In this document: positions 19,137 through 30,600 of the stretch, one piece after another | Layout: each line of letters begins with the position of its first letter | How positions within the stretch are numbered: position 1 is the stretch's first letter | Origin: Symbiodinium natans | Taxonomy: Eukaryota; Sar; Dinophyceae; Suessiales; Symbiodiniaceae | Direction of reading: 5' to 3' | Assembly (NCBI GenBank): GCA_905221605.1 | Contig: CAJNDS010001125.1 | Location: forward strand, 550,106 to 614,105 | DNA length: 64,000 bases | The notes under the pieces: model-generated | Told to the model about the DNA's origin: nothing | Database searches by the model: none | What the model saw: the letters and a program-made list of their open reading frames with translations, nothing else | Made by a program: the position numbers and the translations under genes

Positions 19137-20084
19137 GTTTAGGGTTTAGGGTTTAGGGTTTAGGGTTAGGGTTTAGGGTTAAAGTTTAGGGACCCTGGGG
19201 TGTTGGGCCCTCGGTTTTGGCTTCATGGGACTTTGGGCCTAGGGTTCAAGAGGAACTCGGAGCGAAACCTGTTCTAGGACCCGGAGTAGGCCCTTATTCC
19301 CGTCTTTGTTTAGGGTTTGGGATTTAGGGTTTAGGGCTGCTAGGACCCAGAGTGGGCCCTCGTTCCCCCTTTTTTAGGGCTTAGGTTCCCTTCTACGCCC
19401 CCTTAGAGCCGAAAAGGGGCACCCATTTTTATTCCCTGGATGCTCTTGGGTCTAGTGTTAGGGTTTAGGGTTAGGGTTTAGGGTTTAGGGTTTAGGGTTT
19501 AGGGTTTAGGGTTTAGGGTTTAGGGTTTAGGGTTTAGGGTTTAGGGTTTAGGGTTTCGGGGTCTTGGCCCTACTCCTCTTCGAGTCACGAAGGATGTCAT
19601 GGCTCACCTTGCATGGGGCGGAGGGACAGCTTGTCAAGGCTGTTTCAGGTTACCCTAAACCCCCTTCCCCCTAAACCCGAACCGTTTTAGGGTTTAGGCT
19701 TGAGGGTTGTTGGGGGTTTAGGGTGCTGGCTACTCTACAGTGAAAAAAAGGCAGAATGGGCAATGGCAGCGCATGACAGAACAAGTTGCGCTTTCATGAG
19801 CCTTTCATTGCTGTTGGTGTGGCCGCTGAATTAGTTTGGCCGGGTGGTCAAGGGACCATGATGTATAAATGATTCCTGTCAAGAACTTTACCATGAACCG
19901 AATGAGAATTCACAGGTCCCTGTTTCTTGCTACATCTCATGGGCTTTTTACTACGTACTCCCATGTCTTCCCAGAAGCCACACCCTAAACCCTAAACCCT
20001 AAACCCTAAACCCTAAACCCTAAACCCTAAACCCTAAGCCCTAAACCCTAAACCCTAAGTATCTTTTCTGTCTCTCGTCTTCAG

Positions 20085-20146
20085 ACCCGTGGCTTCCTAG
20101 ACTTCAAGAAGCGAGCATCGCCTGTTGAAATCATTGTTTTACATAC
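20085..20146 (+). CDS. Exon candidate with strong acceptor
   Basis: A clear polypyrimidine tract, TTTTCTGTCTCTCGTCTTCAG less its first base, leads into TRGFLDFKKRASPVEIIVLH plus two bases, left at GTGCGC. It lies between a C array (19980-20060) and a G array (20165-20265). The acceptor is one of the best in the telomeric region. No family is recognised. Confidence 0.5.
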
Positions 20147-20307
20147 GTGCGCGAGGTTTTCGGGTTTGGTTTAGGGTCTAGGGTTTAGGGTTTAGGGTTT
20201 AGGGTTTAGGGTTTAGGGTTTAGGGTTTAGGGTTTAGGGTTTAGGGTTTAGGGTTTAGGGTTTACGGGCTAGCGTTTAGGGGCTAGCGTTGAGGAGCCCT
20301 CCTCCAG

Positions 20308-20393
20308 CTCAGGCTTTTCTCGCCCCTGCGCCTGGAGAAAGCTGAGCCCAAGGATGATCCAGCGACGGTGCCTGGCCTTGCCATTACCGGGGG
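20308..20393 (+). CDS. Exon candidate, unknown
   Basis: After CCCTCCTCCAG the frame reads LRLFSPLRLEKAEPKDDPAT and VPGLAITG, left at GTACCC. The island is flanked G before and C after, the reverse of the usual arrangement, and the minus strand is also open. Weak support. The stretch 20480-21250 beyond it holds only degenerate repeats. Confidence 0.25.
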
Positions 20394-21610
20394 GTACCCT
20401 AAACCCTAAACCCTGGACCCTAAACCCTACACCCTAAACCCTAAACCCTAAACCCTAAACCCTAAACCCTAAGGACGGTTAGTATAAGGGGGAACATCCC
20501 AGGTCACTTGTCTAAAAGTATTTTCCCGGGGGGTCCTTATTATAAGGTGGCCCCTCTTCTTTTTTAGGGTACCCAGAAAGGGACCCTTCCCAGAGAACTG
20601 ACCATATTAGTCTTTTGACTACATGATTGCCTGGGCCCAGAGGAGGCCCTTCTTCCCTTGTTTTGTGGTTTAGGCTGCCTTTTGACCCCCTTTAAACCAA
20701 AAATAGGGTTTAGGGTTCAGGGGTTAGGCGTTAGTTTAGGGTTTAGGGTTTAGGGTTCAGGTTTCCTAGGTTGCTCCTGGGCCTAGTTACGGTGTTATTG
20801 TTATGCTTGGTTGCCCGTGATTCCGCTCTGAACAGGGTTCCTAAATAGGATCCTCTTTGCCAAAGGGAAGCGACAAAACCCGTGTGTAGGACACTCCCAC
20901 CCAGAGAACCCTAAAACCTAATCCCCCCAGGCCCTAACCCTACACCCTACACCCTAAACCATAAACCCTAAACCCTAAACCCTAAACTCTAAACCCTAAA
21001 CCCTAAACCCTAAACCCTAAACCCTATAGGCCCCTAAAGCCCTGAACCTTAGTTCTGTAAATTAGGGTCCCTTTTGCGGCGGGTCGCTTTTGAAGGTGCC
21101 GCACTACCCTCTTACCCCTAAACCCTAAACCCGACACCCTACACCCTAAACCCTAACCCGTAACCCCTAAACCCTAAACCCTTGACGACCCTAAACCCTA
21201 AGCCCTAAGCCCTAGGCCCTAAGCCCTAAGCCCAAAACCCTATTTAGAGACCTACTCTTATGGGGCCCTGCAGGCCGCGAGGCGGTTTAGGGTTTAGGGT
21301 TTAGGGTTTAGGGTTTAGGGTTTGGGGTTTAGGGTTTAGGGTTTAATTAGGGTTTAGGGCTTGGGGCTGTGCATGAAGCCCCCCACAAAACCCTCCAAAA
21401 CCCTGAAGCTCCCGGGAGCCCTGCGCGATGCAAATGAAAACCCCCAACCCTAAACCTTGCAATCGTTTTACCAGTGGCACCAGTGGTTTAGGGTTTAGGG
21501 TTTAGGGTTTAGGGTTTAGGGTTTAGGGTTTAGGGTTTAGGGTTTAGGGCCACTTGTTTGGTTCAAGGTTCCCTTATAGAGCAACCCACCCAAAGAAGAG
21601 TGCCCTTATT

Positions 21611-21817
21611 TTAGTACGGTTGCTGGGCAGCAAAGGCTGATGCGAGCTCTCTGGGAGGCGGCCAGGGGCCTGACGCATTTTGTTTTTCAGTCTGGCCCGA
21701 CCTTGCGCTATTCTCAGGTGTTTGGTTCAGGGCTTTAGGCACTTTGCAACCTTTCATAAACCTCAAGCCTCGTAAGACAAAATTGTCCATGACAACTGGC
21801 CTCCATACACCGATCAT
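21611..21817 (-). CDS. Short minus-strand ORF, 68 codons
   Basis: An ATG-started frame follows TTTTTAGCCTAG on the minus strand and runs 68 codons to a stop. It begins MIGVWRPVVMDNFVLRGLRF and ends in a proline, alanine and glutamine-rich tail. The DNA is unique and free of telomeric repeats, unlike its surroundings. The N-terminal part looks protein-like. No family is recognised, and it may be one exon or a relic. Confidence 0.35.
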   Translation of the reverse strand: MIGVWRPVVMDNFVLRGLRFMKGCKVPKALNQTPENSARSGQTEKQNASGPWPPPRELASAFAAQQPY

Positions 21818-21880
21818 CTAGGCTAAAAAGCCTTGGTTGCTGAGGCTTAAGCCTGCACAACCCGATAAGCCCTAAACCCT

Positions 21881-23000
21881 GCACGCCTGTCATACCTAAA
21901 CCCTAAACCCTAAACCCGAAACCTTGAGAAGAACCCCCCCCCCCCCCCTCCCCCTAAGTCCTAACCGTACAGGCGCACCTCGAAACGCCCCGATAAACCC
22001 CCACAAAGCTCAAATGAGCCCCTCAACCCTCCCCTAGCCCCTGGAAGCTGCCAACCTCGCAAGCCTTAAAGACGGGGTTTAGGGCTAGGTTTTAGGGTTT
22101 AGGGTTTAGGGTTTAGGGTCAAGCCGTTTGTTCGAAACTCCTTTTAACCCCTAAGCCCTGAGCTCTAAACCCTGCACGCCTTTCATACCTAAACCCTAAA
22201 CCCTAAACCCGAAACCTTGAGAAGAAACCCCCCCCCTCCCCCCCCCCTCCCCCGAAGTCCTAACCCTACAGGCGCACCTCGAAACGCCCCGATAAACCCC
22301 CACAAAGCTCAAATGAGCCCCTCAACCCTCCCCTAGCCCCTGGAAGCTGCCAACCTCGCAAGCCTTAAAGACGGGGTTTAGGTTTAGGGTTTAGGGTCAA
22401 GCCGTTTGCCCGAAACTCCTGCTAACCCCTAAGCCCTGAGCTCTAAACCCTGCACGCCTTTCATACCTAAACCCTAAACCCTAAACCCGAAACCTTGAGA
22501 AGAACCCCCTCCCCCTCCTAACCCTACAGGCGCACCTCGAAACGCCCCGATAAACCCCCACAAAGCTCAAATGAGCCCCTCAACCCTCCCCTAGCCCCTG
22601 GAAGCTGCCAACCTCGCAAGCCTTAAAGACGGGGTTTAGGGCTAGGTTTTAGGGTTTAGGGTTTAGGGTTTAGGGTCAAGCCGTTTGCCCGAAACTCCTT
22701 TTAACCCCTAAGCCCTGAGCTCTAAACCCTGCACGCCTTTCATACCTAAACCCTAAACCCTAAACCCGAAACCTTGAGAAGAAACCCCCCCCCCCCCCCC
22801 CCCTCCCCCTAAGTCCTAACCCTACAGGCGCACCTCGAAACGCCCCGATAAACCCCCACAAAGCTCAAATGAGCTCCTCAACCCTCCCTAGCCCCTGGAA
22901 GCTGCCAACCTCGCACGGGGTTTAGGGCAGGTTTTAGGGTTTAGGGTTTAGGGTTTAGGGTCAAGCCGTTTGCCCGAAACTCTTAATTTTAACCCCTAAG
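21881..23000 (+). repeat. 280-bp tandem repeat, four copies
   Basis: The marker GCACGCCTTTCATACC recurs near 21881, 22172, 22452 and 22731, giving periods of about 291, 280 and 279 bp. Each unit contains CCCTAAA repeats, a variable C/T tract (7-20 bases), a 110-bp GC-rich core with GGCGCACCTCGAAACGCC, and a G array. So the C array, island and G array have been duplicated as one unit. The islands are open but have no donor of note. Confidence 0.95.
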
Positions 23001-23148
23001 CCCTGAGCCCTAGACCCCAAACCCTAAGCTCCAAACCTTAAACCCCTAAACCCTAAACCCTAAACCCGAAACCTTAACCCCCCCCCCCCCCCCCCCCCCA
23101 AAACCCTAAACCCTAAACCCTAGGCCCTAAACCCTAAAGTCCCCCCAG

Positions 23149-23216
23149 ACACCCCCGAGGCTGGACCCTCAGCATCACGGGCAGCGGCTTCGCTCCGCCT
23201 CCGTCCGCAGGCAGCT
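23149..23216 (+). CDS. IPT/TIG-like exon
   Basis: Entered after GTCCCCCCAG and left at GTGGGA, between C and G arrays. In frame it reads HPRGWTLSITGSGFAPPPSA and GS. The WTLSITGSGF signature is the second-strand and GxGF turn typical of IPT/TIG domains, which occur in repeated form in plexin-like and fibrocystin-like surface proteins. A second reading frame is also open, but lacks such a motif. No partner exon is found nearby, since the next DNA is repeat. Confidence 0.55.
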
Positions 23217-23519
23217 GTGGGAGCCACCTCTCAGACCTCTCCTTTTGGTTGGTTTAGGGTTTAGGGTTTGGGGTTTGGGGTTTGGGGTTTGGGGTTTGGG
23301 GTTTAGGGTTTAGGGTTTAGGGTTAGGGTTTAGGGTTTAGGGTTTCGGGTTTAGGGTTTAGGGTTTAGGGTTTAGGGTTCAGCAGCTCCGGGTCGAGCAA
23401 TCTCTAGTAGAGCCGTTGTTTCGATTCTAGAAAACAACCCACCCACCCAGAGAATCCCAAAACATTAAGAAATGTAAAGTTCACCATTTTCATCAGTAAG
23501 CCCTGTCCCTCAACCTCAT

Positions 23520-23932
23520 TTGATTCATTCGTTCATTCTACTCGTATTCGTTTTCATTCTGCTCGTTTTCATTCTGCTCGAATGCGTTTCTTTCTGCCCG
23601 TATTCATTCTGCTCGTATTCGTTCTCTCTCTGCTCGTATTCATTCTCTCTCTTCTCGTATTCATTCTGCTCGTATTCGTTCTCTCTCTGCTCGTATTCAT
23701 TCTGCTCGCATTCGTTCTCTTTCTGCTCATGTTCATTTTGCTCGTATTCGTTCTCTTGCTGCTCGTATTCGTTCTCTCCCTGCTCGATTTCAGTCTGCTC
23801 ATGTTCGTTGTCTTTCTGCTTGTATTCAGTCTGCTCGTATTCATTCTTTTTCTGCTCGTCTCCTGTTCGTTCTCGTTCTGCTCATATGCATTCCGCTCGT
23901 ATTCGTTCTCTCTCTCTCTCTCTCTCTCTCTG
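23520..23932 (+). repeat. Pyrimidine-rich 15-21 bp array (TGCTCGTATTC)
   Basis: About 20 degenerate units of TGCTCGTATTCATTC or TGCTCGTATTCGTTCTCTC end in a CT run. Frames on both strands stay open (serine- or leucine-rich one way, asparagine, threonine and arginine-rich the other). They show repeat composition and no start context, so no gene is called. The flank 23940-24290 is unique and without a convincing exon. Confidence 0.9.
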
Positions 23933-24484
23933 CTCTTGGACCGCTCCCGCCATGACAGAAGGGAGTCCAGGAGCCCAAAGAGAGGCACGGTCACCGAGGA
24001 ACTTTCAGTCGCACCAAAAAAAGAAACACCTAATTTTGTTAACCTCATGTTGTTTGTTTGTTTACCTCTGTTTTTGGCTTTTCCCCACCCCACCCTCGAA
24101 CCACTCAAGATGAGAAACATCCCTGGCTTTCTTCTTGTGGGGGAATTAAAACCCCCAAAAAAATAAAGGGACCCCCTAAAACAAGGAAAGCTACTAAAAA
24201 ACAACCACCCTAATGACTTATGCTGAGTACACCTGTCGGTGAAGCGCCCTGGCCCTGCATGGTGGGGCGGGAGTCCGGGAACCCTCAACCCTAAACCCTA
24301 ACCCTAAACCCTCCTCCCTAAGTCCCTAAGCCCTAAGCCCTAAGCCCTGACACGTTGCTATTTGCCCGTGTGGTTTTCTTGAAATTTCCGGTCTGGAGAG
24401 AGTGTTCTTCTGTTGAGGGGCGGGGAGGGGGGGGGGGAGGGGGGGGGGATTGGTTACGACCATTTGACTCTAACCATCCCCAAA

Positions 24485-24760
24485 CCCTGCTATTTACGGC
24501 GTTTTTGCCTCTTTGTGCAACATGTTGCTGGAGGATGTTTGATGTTCAGCAAAACGGGCGCTGTCACACGTGTTCATGCCGTTTTGCGAACATGCCCAAA
24601 ACCCTGCTATTTGCGGCGCTTTTGCCTCTTTGTACAACATGTTGCTGGAGGATGTTTGATGTTCAGCCACACAAGGCACTGTCATAAGCGTTCATGCCAT
24701 TTTGCGAACATGACCAAAACCCTGCTATTTGCGGCAGTTTTGCTTCTTTTATACAATGTG
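24485..24760 (+). repeat. 117-bp tandem repeat, 2.4 copies
   Basis: The marker ACCCTGCTATTT lies at about 24484, 24601 and 24718. The 117-bp period is divisible by three, so a cysteine-rich frame with CLFVQHVAGGCLMF stays open. I treat the frame as a consequence of the repeat. From 24890 to 26430 the DNA holds CCCTAAG heptamers (25010-25137, 25420-25505) and three copies of GAGTCATGTGAACCC, with no convincing exon. Confidence 0.85.
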
Positions 24761-26529
24761 CGTCTCATCGAACACAACTACAGCTGGGTCTGGCGCTGGC
24801 AATTGGTCCCCAAGCGAACATCCTGGATCGCTTGGGGAAGGTGTGCTAAAATGAGTGCCCTAAGTTTGAGTTCCTGGATTTCCTAAAGCACGAATCCCTC
24901 AATTTCCACAGCCACACGCACGAAGTCCTGTAATTTACAGCGCTTTCCGTGTATGCCCTAAAACGTACAGGCCCGCCACCACACGGTCAGATATCAACGT
25001 GTGACCCCCTAAGCCCTAAACCCTAAGCCCCTAAGCCCTAAGCCCTAAACCCTAAGCCCCTAAGCCCCAAACCCCAAGCCCTAAGCCCTAAGCCCTAAGC
25101 CCTAAGCCCTAAGCCCTAAGCCCTAAGCCCTAAGCCCGAGTCATGTGAACCCCCTGGAGCGGACCTTTTCGAGCACTACCAGCCACGCCGGGGGCCGGGG
25201 CTCGGGGGCCGGGGGCCGGGGTTTAAGATTTAAGAATTCGGGGTTAGGGCTAAGTAGGGGAAGGGTTGCAGGGTTGAAGGGTAGCGCCCGAGCCCAAGCC
25301 CGACCAAGTCCAAACCCTAACCCCAAACCCTGACCCCGAGTCGTACAGCCTTAAGCCCTAAACAAATAAAAGCTAGTAAGCCAACCTAGCCTGAGAGCCC
25401 GAACCCACCCTAAACCTTAAGCCTAAGCCCTAAGCCCTTAGCCCTAAGCCCCAAGCCCTAAGCCCGAAGCCCTAAGCCCTAAGCCCTAAGCCCTAAGCCC
25501 TAAGCCCGAGTCATGTGAACCCCCTGCGCCAGGTTTGCTCAAAGGTGTTTTAGGGATTAGGGATAGGGTTCCTGAGCCCGAGACCCTACACCTTAACCTA
25601 AACTCCAGCCCAAAATAAAAGCTAGTAAGCCAACCCAGCCTGAGAGCCCGAACCCACCCTAAACCTTAAGCCCTAAGCCCCAAGCCCTGAGCCCTAAGCT
25701 CCAAGCCCTAAGCCCGAAGCCCGAAGCCCTAAGCCCGAGTCATGTGAACCCAGCTCAAAGGCTGCCTTAGGGTGTATTAGGGATTAGGGATAGGGTTCCT
25801 GAGCCAAACTCCAGCCCGAAAGCCCGATTAAGTCTAAAAAGCCTAAGCCCTAACCCTGATCCTGAGCCCAAAAAGATTTAAACTCACTGGCCCGAGCCGA
25901 ACGCTGGGGCTCGAGGGTTATGGGTTTATTAGGTTAGGGGTTTAGGGGTTTAGGACATTTGCAAGTGCTTGCAAGTGGAAGGCGTGCTCAGACAGGACTC
26001 GGGTCCCTGTTTGTCACGCCTTCATAAAAATCGAGTGGCCGTGCTCAGACAGAGCCTTGAGCTCTGTTTGTCATGGCACTCACCATTTTGAGTGTTCTGC
26101 TCGGACAGGGCCCCGGCTTTGTTTGTCAGAACTCATTCAGTCCGAGTGAAGCCAAGCCCGGGGCCCCAGCATGTCACATGTCAGGGTCAGAGCACGGGGC
26201 CTGAGAGAAGCCCTAAACCCACCAAGCCCCAAGATGAGCTCTTTCCCCTAGACACTCTAACCAGTCCGAAGCTCCAGCCCGAGGCCCTAAGCCCTCCTAT
26301 TAAGTACTTTTAAGCCCGAGGCCCTGAGGCCACTAAGCCCAGGGGTTGAGGCTTTCGGAAGTTGTCAGGCAGGGTCAGGTCAGGTCACAGATCTGAGTCT
26401 TGTCCGATGCATGAGTGCTAATAAACCCCGTTCAAACCCTTTGAACACTTGGGAGGTCCGACCGCCAACAACAGGAGGAGCGCGGGGCCCGAGCCTCCTG
26501 CGCGAGCCCCGGACATCTCACCCCGCCTG

Positions 26530-27175
26530 CAAGTGCCTATATTTTTGAAGGTGTTTTCGTTTTTTGGGGTCAGGGCAGCCATCCTAAACCCTAAAAGTCA
26601 CTACACCCGACATGTCAAACTTGATTTTGGTGTTTTTTTTCTTTCTGCTTGTGTTTGTATGGGTTTTGCCTATATTTTTGAAGGTGTTTTCGTTTTTTGG
26701 GGTTAGGGCAACCATCCTAAACCCTAAAAGTCACTACACCCCACATGTCAAACTTGATTTTGGTGTTTTTTTGCTTTCTGCTTGTGTTTGTATGGGTTTT
26801 GCTTATATTTTGAAGGTGTTTTCGTTTTTTGGGGTCAGGGCAGCCATCCTAAACCCTAAACGTCACTACACCCGACATGTCAAACTTGATTTTGGTGGTG
26901 TGTTTTTTTCCCTTTCTGTTTGTGCTTGTATGGGTTTTGCCTATATTTTTGCAGGTGTTTTCGTTTTTTGGGGTCAGGGCAGCCATCCTAAACCCTAAAC
27001 GTCACTACACCCGACATGTCAAACTTGATTTTGGTGTTTTTTTGTTTCCTTCCTTTTTGTTTGTGTTTGTATGGGTTTTGCCTATATTTTTGCAGGTGTT
27101 TTCTTTTTTGGGGTCAGGGCAGCCATCCTAAACCCTAAACGTCACTACACCCGACGTGTCAAACTTGATTTTGGT
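26530..27175 (+). repeat. 132-140 bp tandem repeat, five copies
   Basis: GTCACTACACCCGACATGTC occurs near 26597, 26730, 26862, 27001 and 27141. Each unit ends in TTTTCGTTTTTTGGGGTC and carries a single CCTAAACCCTAAA seed. The open frames (FLKVFSFFGVRA) repeat with the unit and are not called as genes. Confidence 0.95.
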
Positions 27176-27699
27176 GGGCTTAGTTTTCTTGGGTCGAGGC
27201 TTTACAGCTCAATTTCAGAGCGACAAGCAAAACCAGTACAGAATGGCGCAGCAATGCTTGTGCTTTGCGCGTCTCTGCACGTGACGTGTACAGAAACAGG
27301 TACATGAAAAGAGCCCACTAGGGTTTAGGGTTTAGGGTTTTAGGGTTTTAGGGTTGGCTAGCCCCACAAAATAGTATGTATTCTTATTTCTTTTAGGGGC
27401 CGCTGAGCAGCCTAGGACCAGCTCCGGCAAGACACACTCGGCTGTGACCTCGGGTGTCACGCCGTAAGCCCTAAACCCTAAACCCCAAACCCTAAACCCT
27501 AATTCCTAAACCCTAAACCCTAAACCCTAAGAGGGTTACACCCTAAACCCTAAACCCTAAACCCTAAACCCTAAGCCGTTGACTTAAACACCTTACCCTA
27601 AACAAAGCCCTAAACCCTGAACCCTGAACCCTAAACCCTAAACCCCTAAACCGTTGACTTAATAAACACCTTGCAAACCACCCTCTCCAGAATATACAA

Positions 27700-30600
27700 A
27701 AAGGAAAGACAGAAATGAATCCCTTAGATTTGCTTGAGAAAAACATAATTTTCAGTATCTGAAAATGATGTTTACAGGGTTCCTGTCTGGTTCTGGCCTT
27801 AAACACCTTACAAACCCTTTTTCCAGAATAAAAACACAGCAAAAGCAGAAATGAAACCCTTAAATTTGCCCGGGAGAATAAGAAAAACTTCAAAATTGTG
27901 GTTTTTTGCGTTCCTGCCCGCCATGCACCCGCTGGGGGGTACCGAGCGTTTTTCTCGGGCACGGGAACTCGCACATTCGCAGAATCACAGCTCAGACATG
28001 GTGATTGCCCTGATTGCTGGCAAGCATCAGACAAGTCGAGAAGAAGTTGTCCATGAAGATTGTCCACCTTGCCCGTCTTCTTGCACCCATCTTGCAACTT
28101 CACGACGTTGCTGCGCTTTGCTGCGAAACTCTTTCAAGTCCTGAATACAGCCTGCCATGGCTTTCTCATGCGGAGTCGGCTCTGCCTTGGCATCGGGCTT
28201 GACCTCAGCCACCTCAGTGTCAGACTTGGCCTCGGACACCTCAGTCTCAGGCTCAGGCAGTACCTTCGCTCGACTGCCGGCCCGGCAGCTTGCGCCAGTG
28301 TGAGCGAAGGTACACTAGCCTGCAAAAGTCCCTGAGTGGCAGGCTGAACTCGAATGAGATGACACTGTGCGACAGTGCGACAAACCTTATCCAGAATACA
28401 AAACAGAGCAAAAAACAGAAACGAAACCCTTAATTTGACTTGTGAGAATAACACAAACATCATTTCTGTTATCTGAAAATGATATTTTCGGTATTTCCCG
28501 TATAGTTCTGGCCTTGAAAAACCTTGAAAACCCACGTTTAAAAGGCCTTAAACACCGTACAAGCCCTTTTTCCAGAATAAAAACACAGCAAAAACAGAAA
28601 TGAAACCCTTAAATTTGCTTGCGTTTAAAGCATCATTTTTGCTATTTGAAAATGATGTTTTCGGCGTTCCTGTATGCTTCTGGCCATGAAAAGCCGAACC
28701 CACTGTGAGAGGCTTCAAACACCTTACCCTTCAATTTGCTTGTGAGAATTACAAAAACACCATTTTTGGTATCTGAAAATGATGTTTTCGGCGTTCCTGT
28801 ATGGTTCTGGCCTTGAAAAACCCACTTTAAGAGGCCTGAAACACCTTACCCTTTTGCCAGACTAAACACACAGCAAAAACAACCCTTCAATTTGCTTGTG
28901 AGAATTACAAAAACATCATTTTTGGTATCTGAAAATGATGTTTTCGGCGTTCCTGTATGGTTTTGGCCTTGAAAAGGCGTGAAAAAGTGAAAAACCCGCT
29001 TTAAGAGGTTGAAAAACCGTGAAAAACTCACATTAAGCGGCCTTAAACACCTTACAAACCCTCAGAAGAATAGACAAAACAAAAAGACAGAAATGAAACC
29101 CTTAAATTTGCTTGCGAAAATATCAAAAACATCATTTTGGGTATCTGAAAATGATGTTTTCGGCGTTCCTGTATAGTTCTGGCCTTGAAAAGCCGTGAAA
29201 AACCCGCTTTAAGAGGTTGCAAAACCGTGAAAAACTCACGTTAAGAGGCCTTAAACACCTTACAAACCCTCAGAAGAATAGACAAAACAAAAAGACAGAA
29301 ATGAAACCCTTAAATTTGCTTGCGAAAATAACAAAAACATCATTTTGGTTATCTGAAAATGATGTTTTCGGCGTTCCTTCATAGTTCTGGCCTTGAAAAG
29401 CCGTGAAAAACCCGCTTTAAGAGGTTGCAAAACCGTGAAAAACTCACGTTAAGAGGCCTTAAACACCTTACAAACCCTCTGAAACCCTTAAAATTTGCTT
29501 GCGAAAATAACAAAAACATCATTTTGGCTATCTGAAAATGATGTTTTCGGCATTCCTGTATGGTTCTGGCCTTGAAAAGCCGTGAAAAACCTGCTTTAAG
29601 AGGTTGAAAGAGGCCTTAAACGTTTTACAAACCCTCTTCAGAATAGACAAAACCCACTTTACAAATTGTGAAAAACCCATTTTCAGAGGCATGATACACC
29701 TTACAAACCCTCTCCAGAATAGAAAAAACAGCAAAAACAGAAATGAAACCCTTCAATTTGCTTGTGAGAATTGCAAAAACACCATTTTTGGTATCTGAAA
29801 ATGGTGTTTTTGGCGTTCCTGTATGGTTTTGGCCTTGCAAAACCGTGAAAAACCCACTTTCAAACCCTCTCCAGAATAGAAAAACAGCACAAACAAAAAT
29901 GAAACCCTTAAATTCGCTTGCGAGAATAACAAAAACCTCATTTTGGGTATCTGAAAATGATGTGTTCGGCATCCTGTATGGTTTTGGCCTTGAAAAGCCG
30001 TGAAAAACCCGCCTTTAAGAGGTTGCAAAACCGTGAAAAACTCACGTTAAGATGCCTTAAACACCTTACAAACCCCCAGAAGAATAGACAAAACAAAAAG
30101 ACAGAAATGAAACCCTTAAATTTGCTTGCGAAAATAACAAAAACATCATTTTGGCTATCTGAAAATGATGTTTTCGGCTTTCCTGTATGGTTCTGGCCTT
30201 GAAAAGCCGTGAAAAACCTGCTTTAAGAGGTTGAAAGAGGCCTTAAACGTTTTACAAACCCTCTTCAGAATAGACAAAACCCACTTTAAGGTTGACAAAT
30301 TGTGAAAAACCCATTTTCAGAGGCATGATACACCTTACAAACCCTCACCAGAATAGAAAAAAACAGCAAAAACAGAAATGAAACCCTTAAATTCGCTTGC
30401 GAGAATAACAAAAACATCATTTTGGGTATCTGAAAATGATGTTTTCGGCGTTCCTGTATGGTTCTGGCCTTGAAAAATTGAAAAACACACTTTAAGAGCC
30501 CTTAAACACCTTACAAACACCTCCAGAATAGAAAGAAACAGAAAAGACAGAAATGAAGCCCTTAAATTTGCTGGCAAGAATAACAAAAACATCATTTTTG

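Larger units (their letters stand above)
60..23400. repeat. Interspersed telomere-like heptamer arrays, both orientations
   Basis: Dozens of arrays of TTTAGGG (G orientation) or CCCTAAA (C orientation), mostly 20-200 bp, fill this region. Clear C arrays lie near 462-603, 1755-1827, 6885-6967, 9690-9770, 10964-11047, 11960-12080 and 17338-17541. Clear G arrays lie near 7046-7130, 9848-9943, 12140-12230, 16035-16135, 19455-19553 and 20180-20265. Degenerate versions (CCCTAAG, CCCCAAA, TTTGGGG) are common. Orientation alternates many times, so this is not a chromosome end. GC-rich islands between a C array and the following G array are the best exon candidates, listed separately. The rest of the region is intron-like, with small inverted-repeat elements and AT-rich patches near 5090-5200 and 7600-7660. 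Confidence 0.97.

Noticed and set aside
23520-24288. Serine-rich and asparagine/threonine/arginine-rich proteins on opposite strands
   Set aside because: Both derive from the same degenerate 15-21 bp pyrimidine-rich repeat and lack any other coding support.
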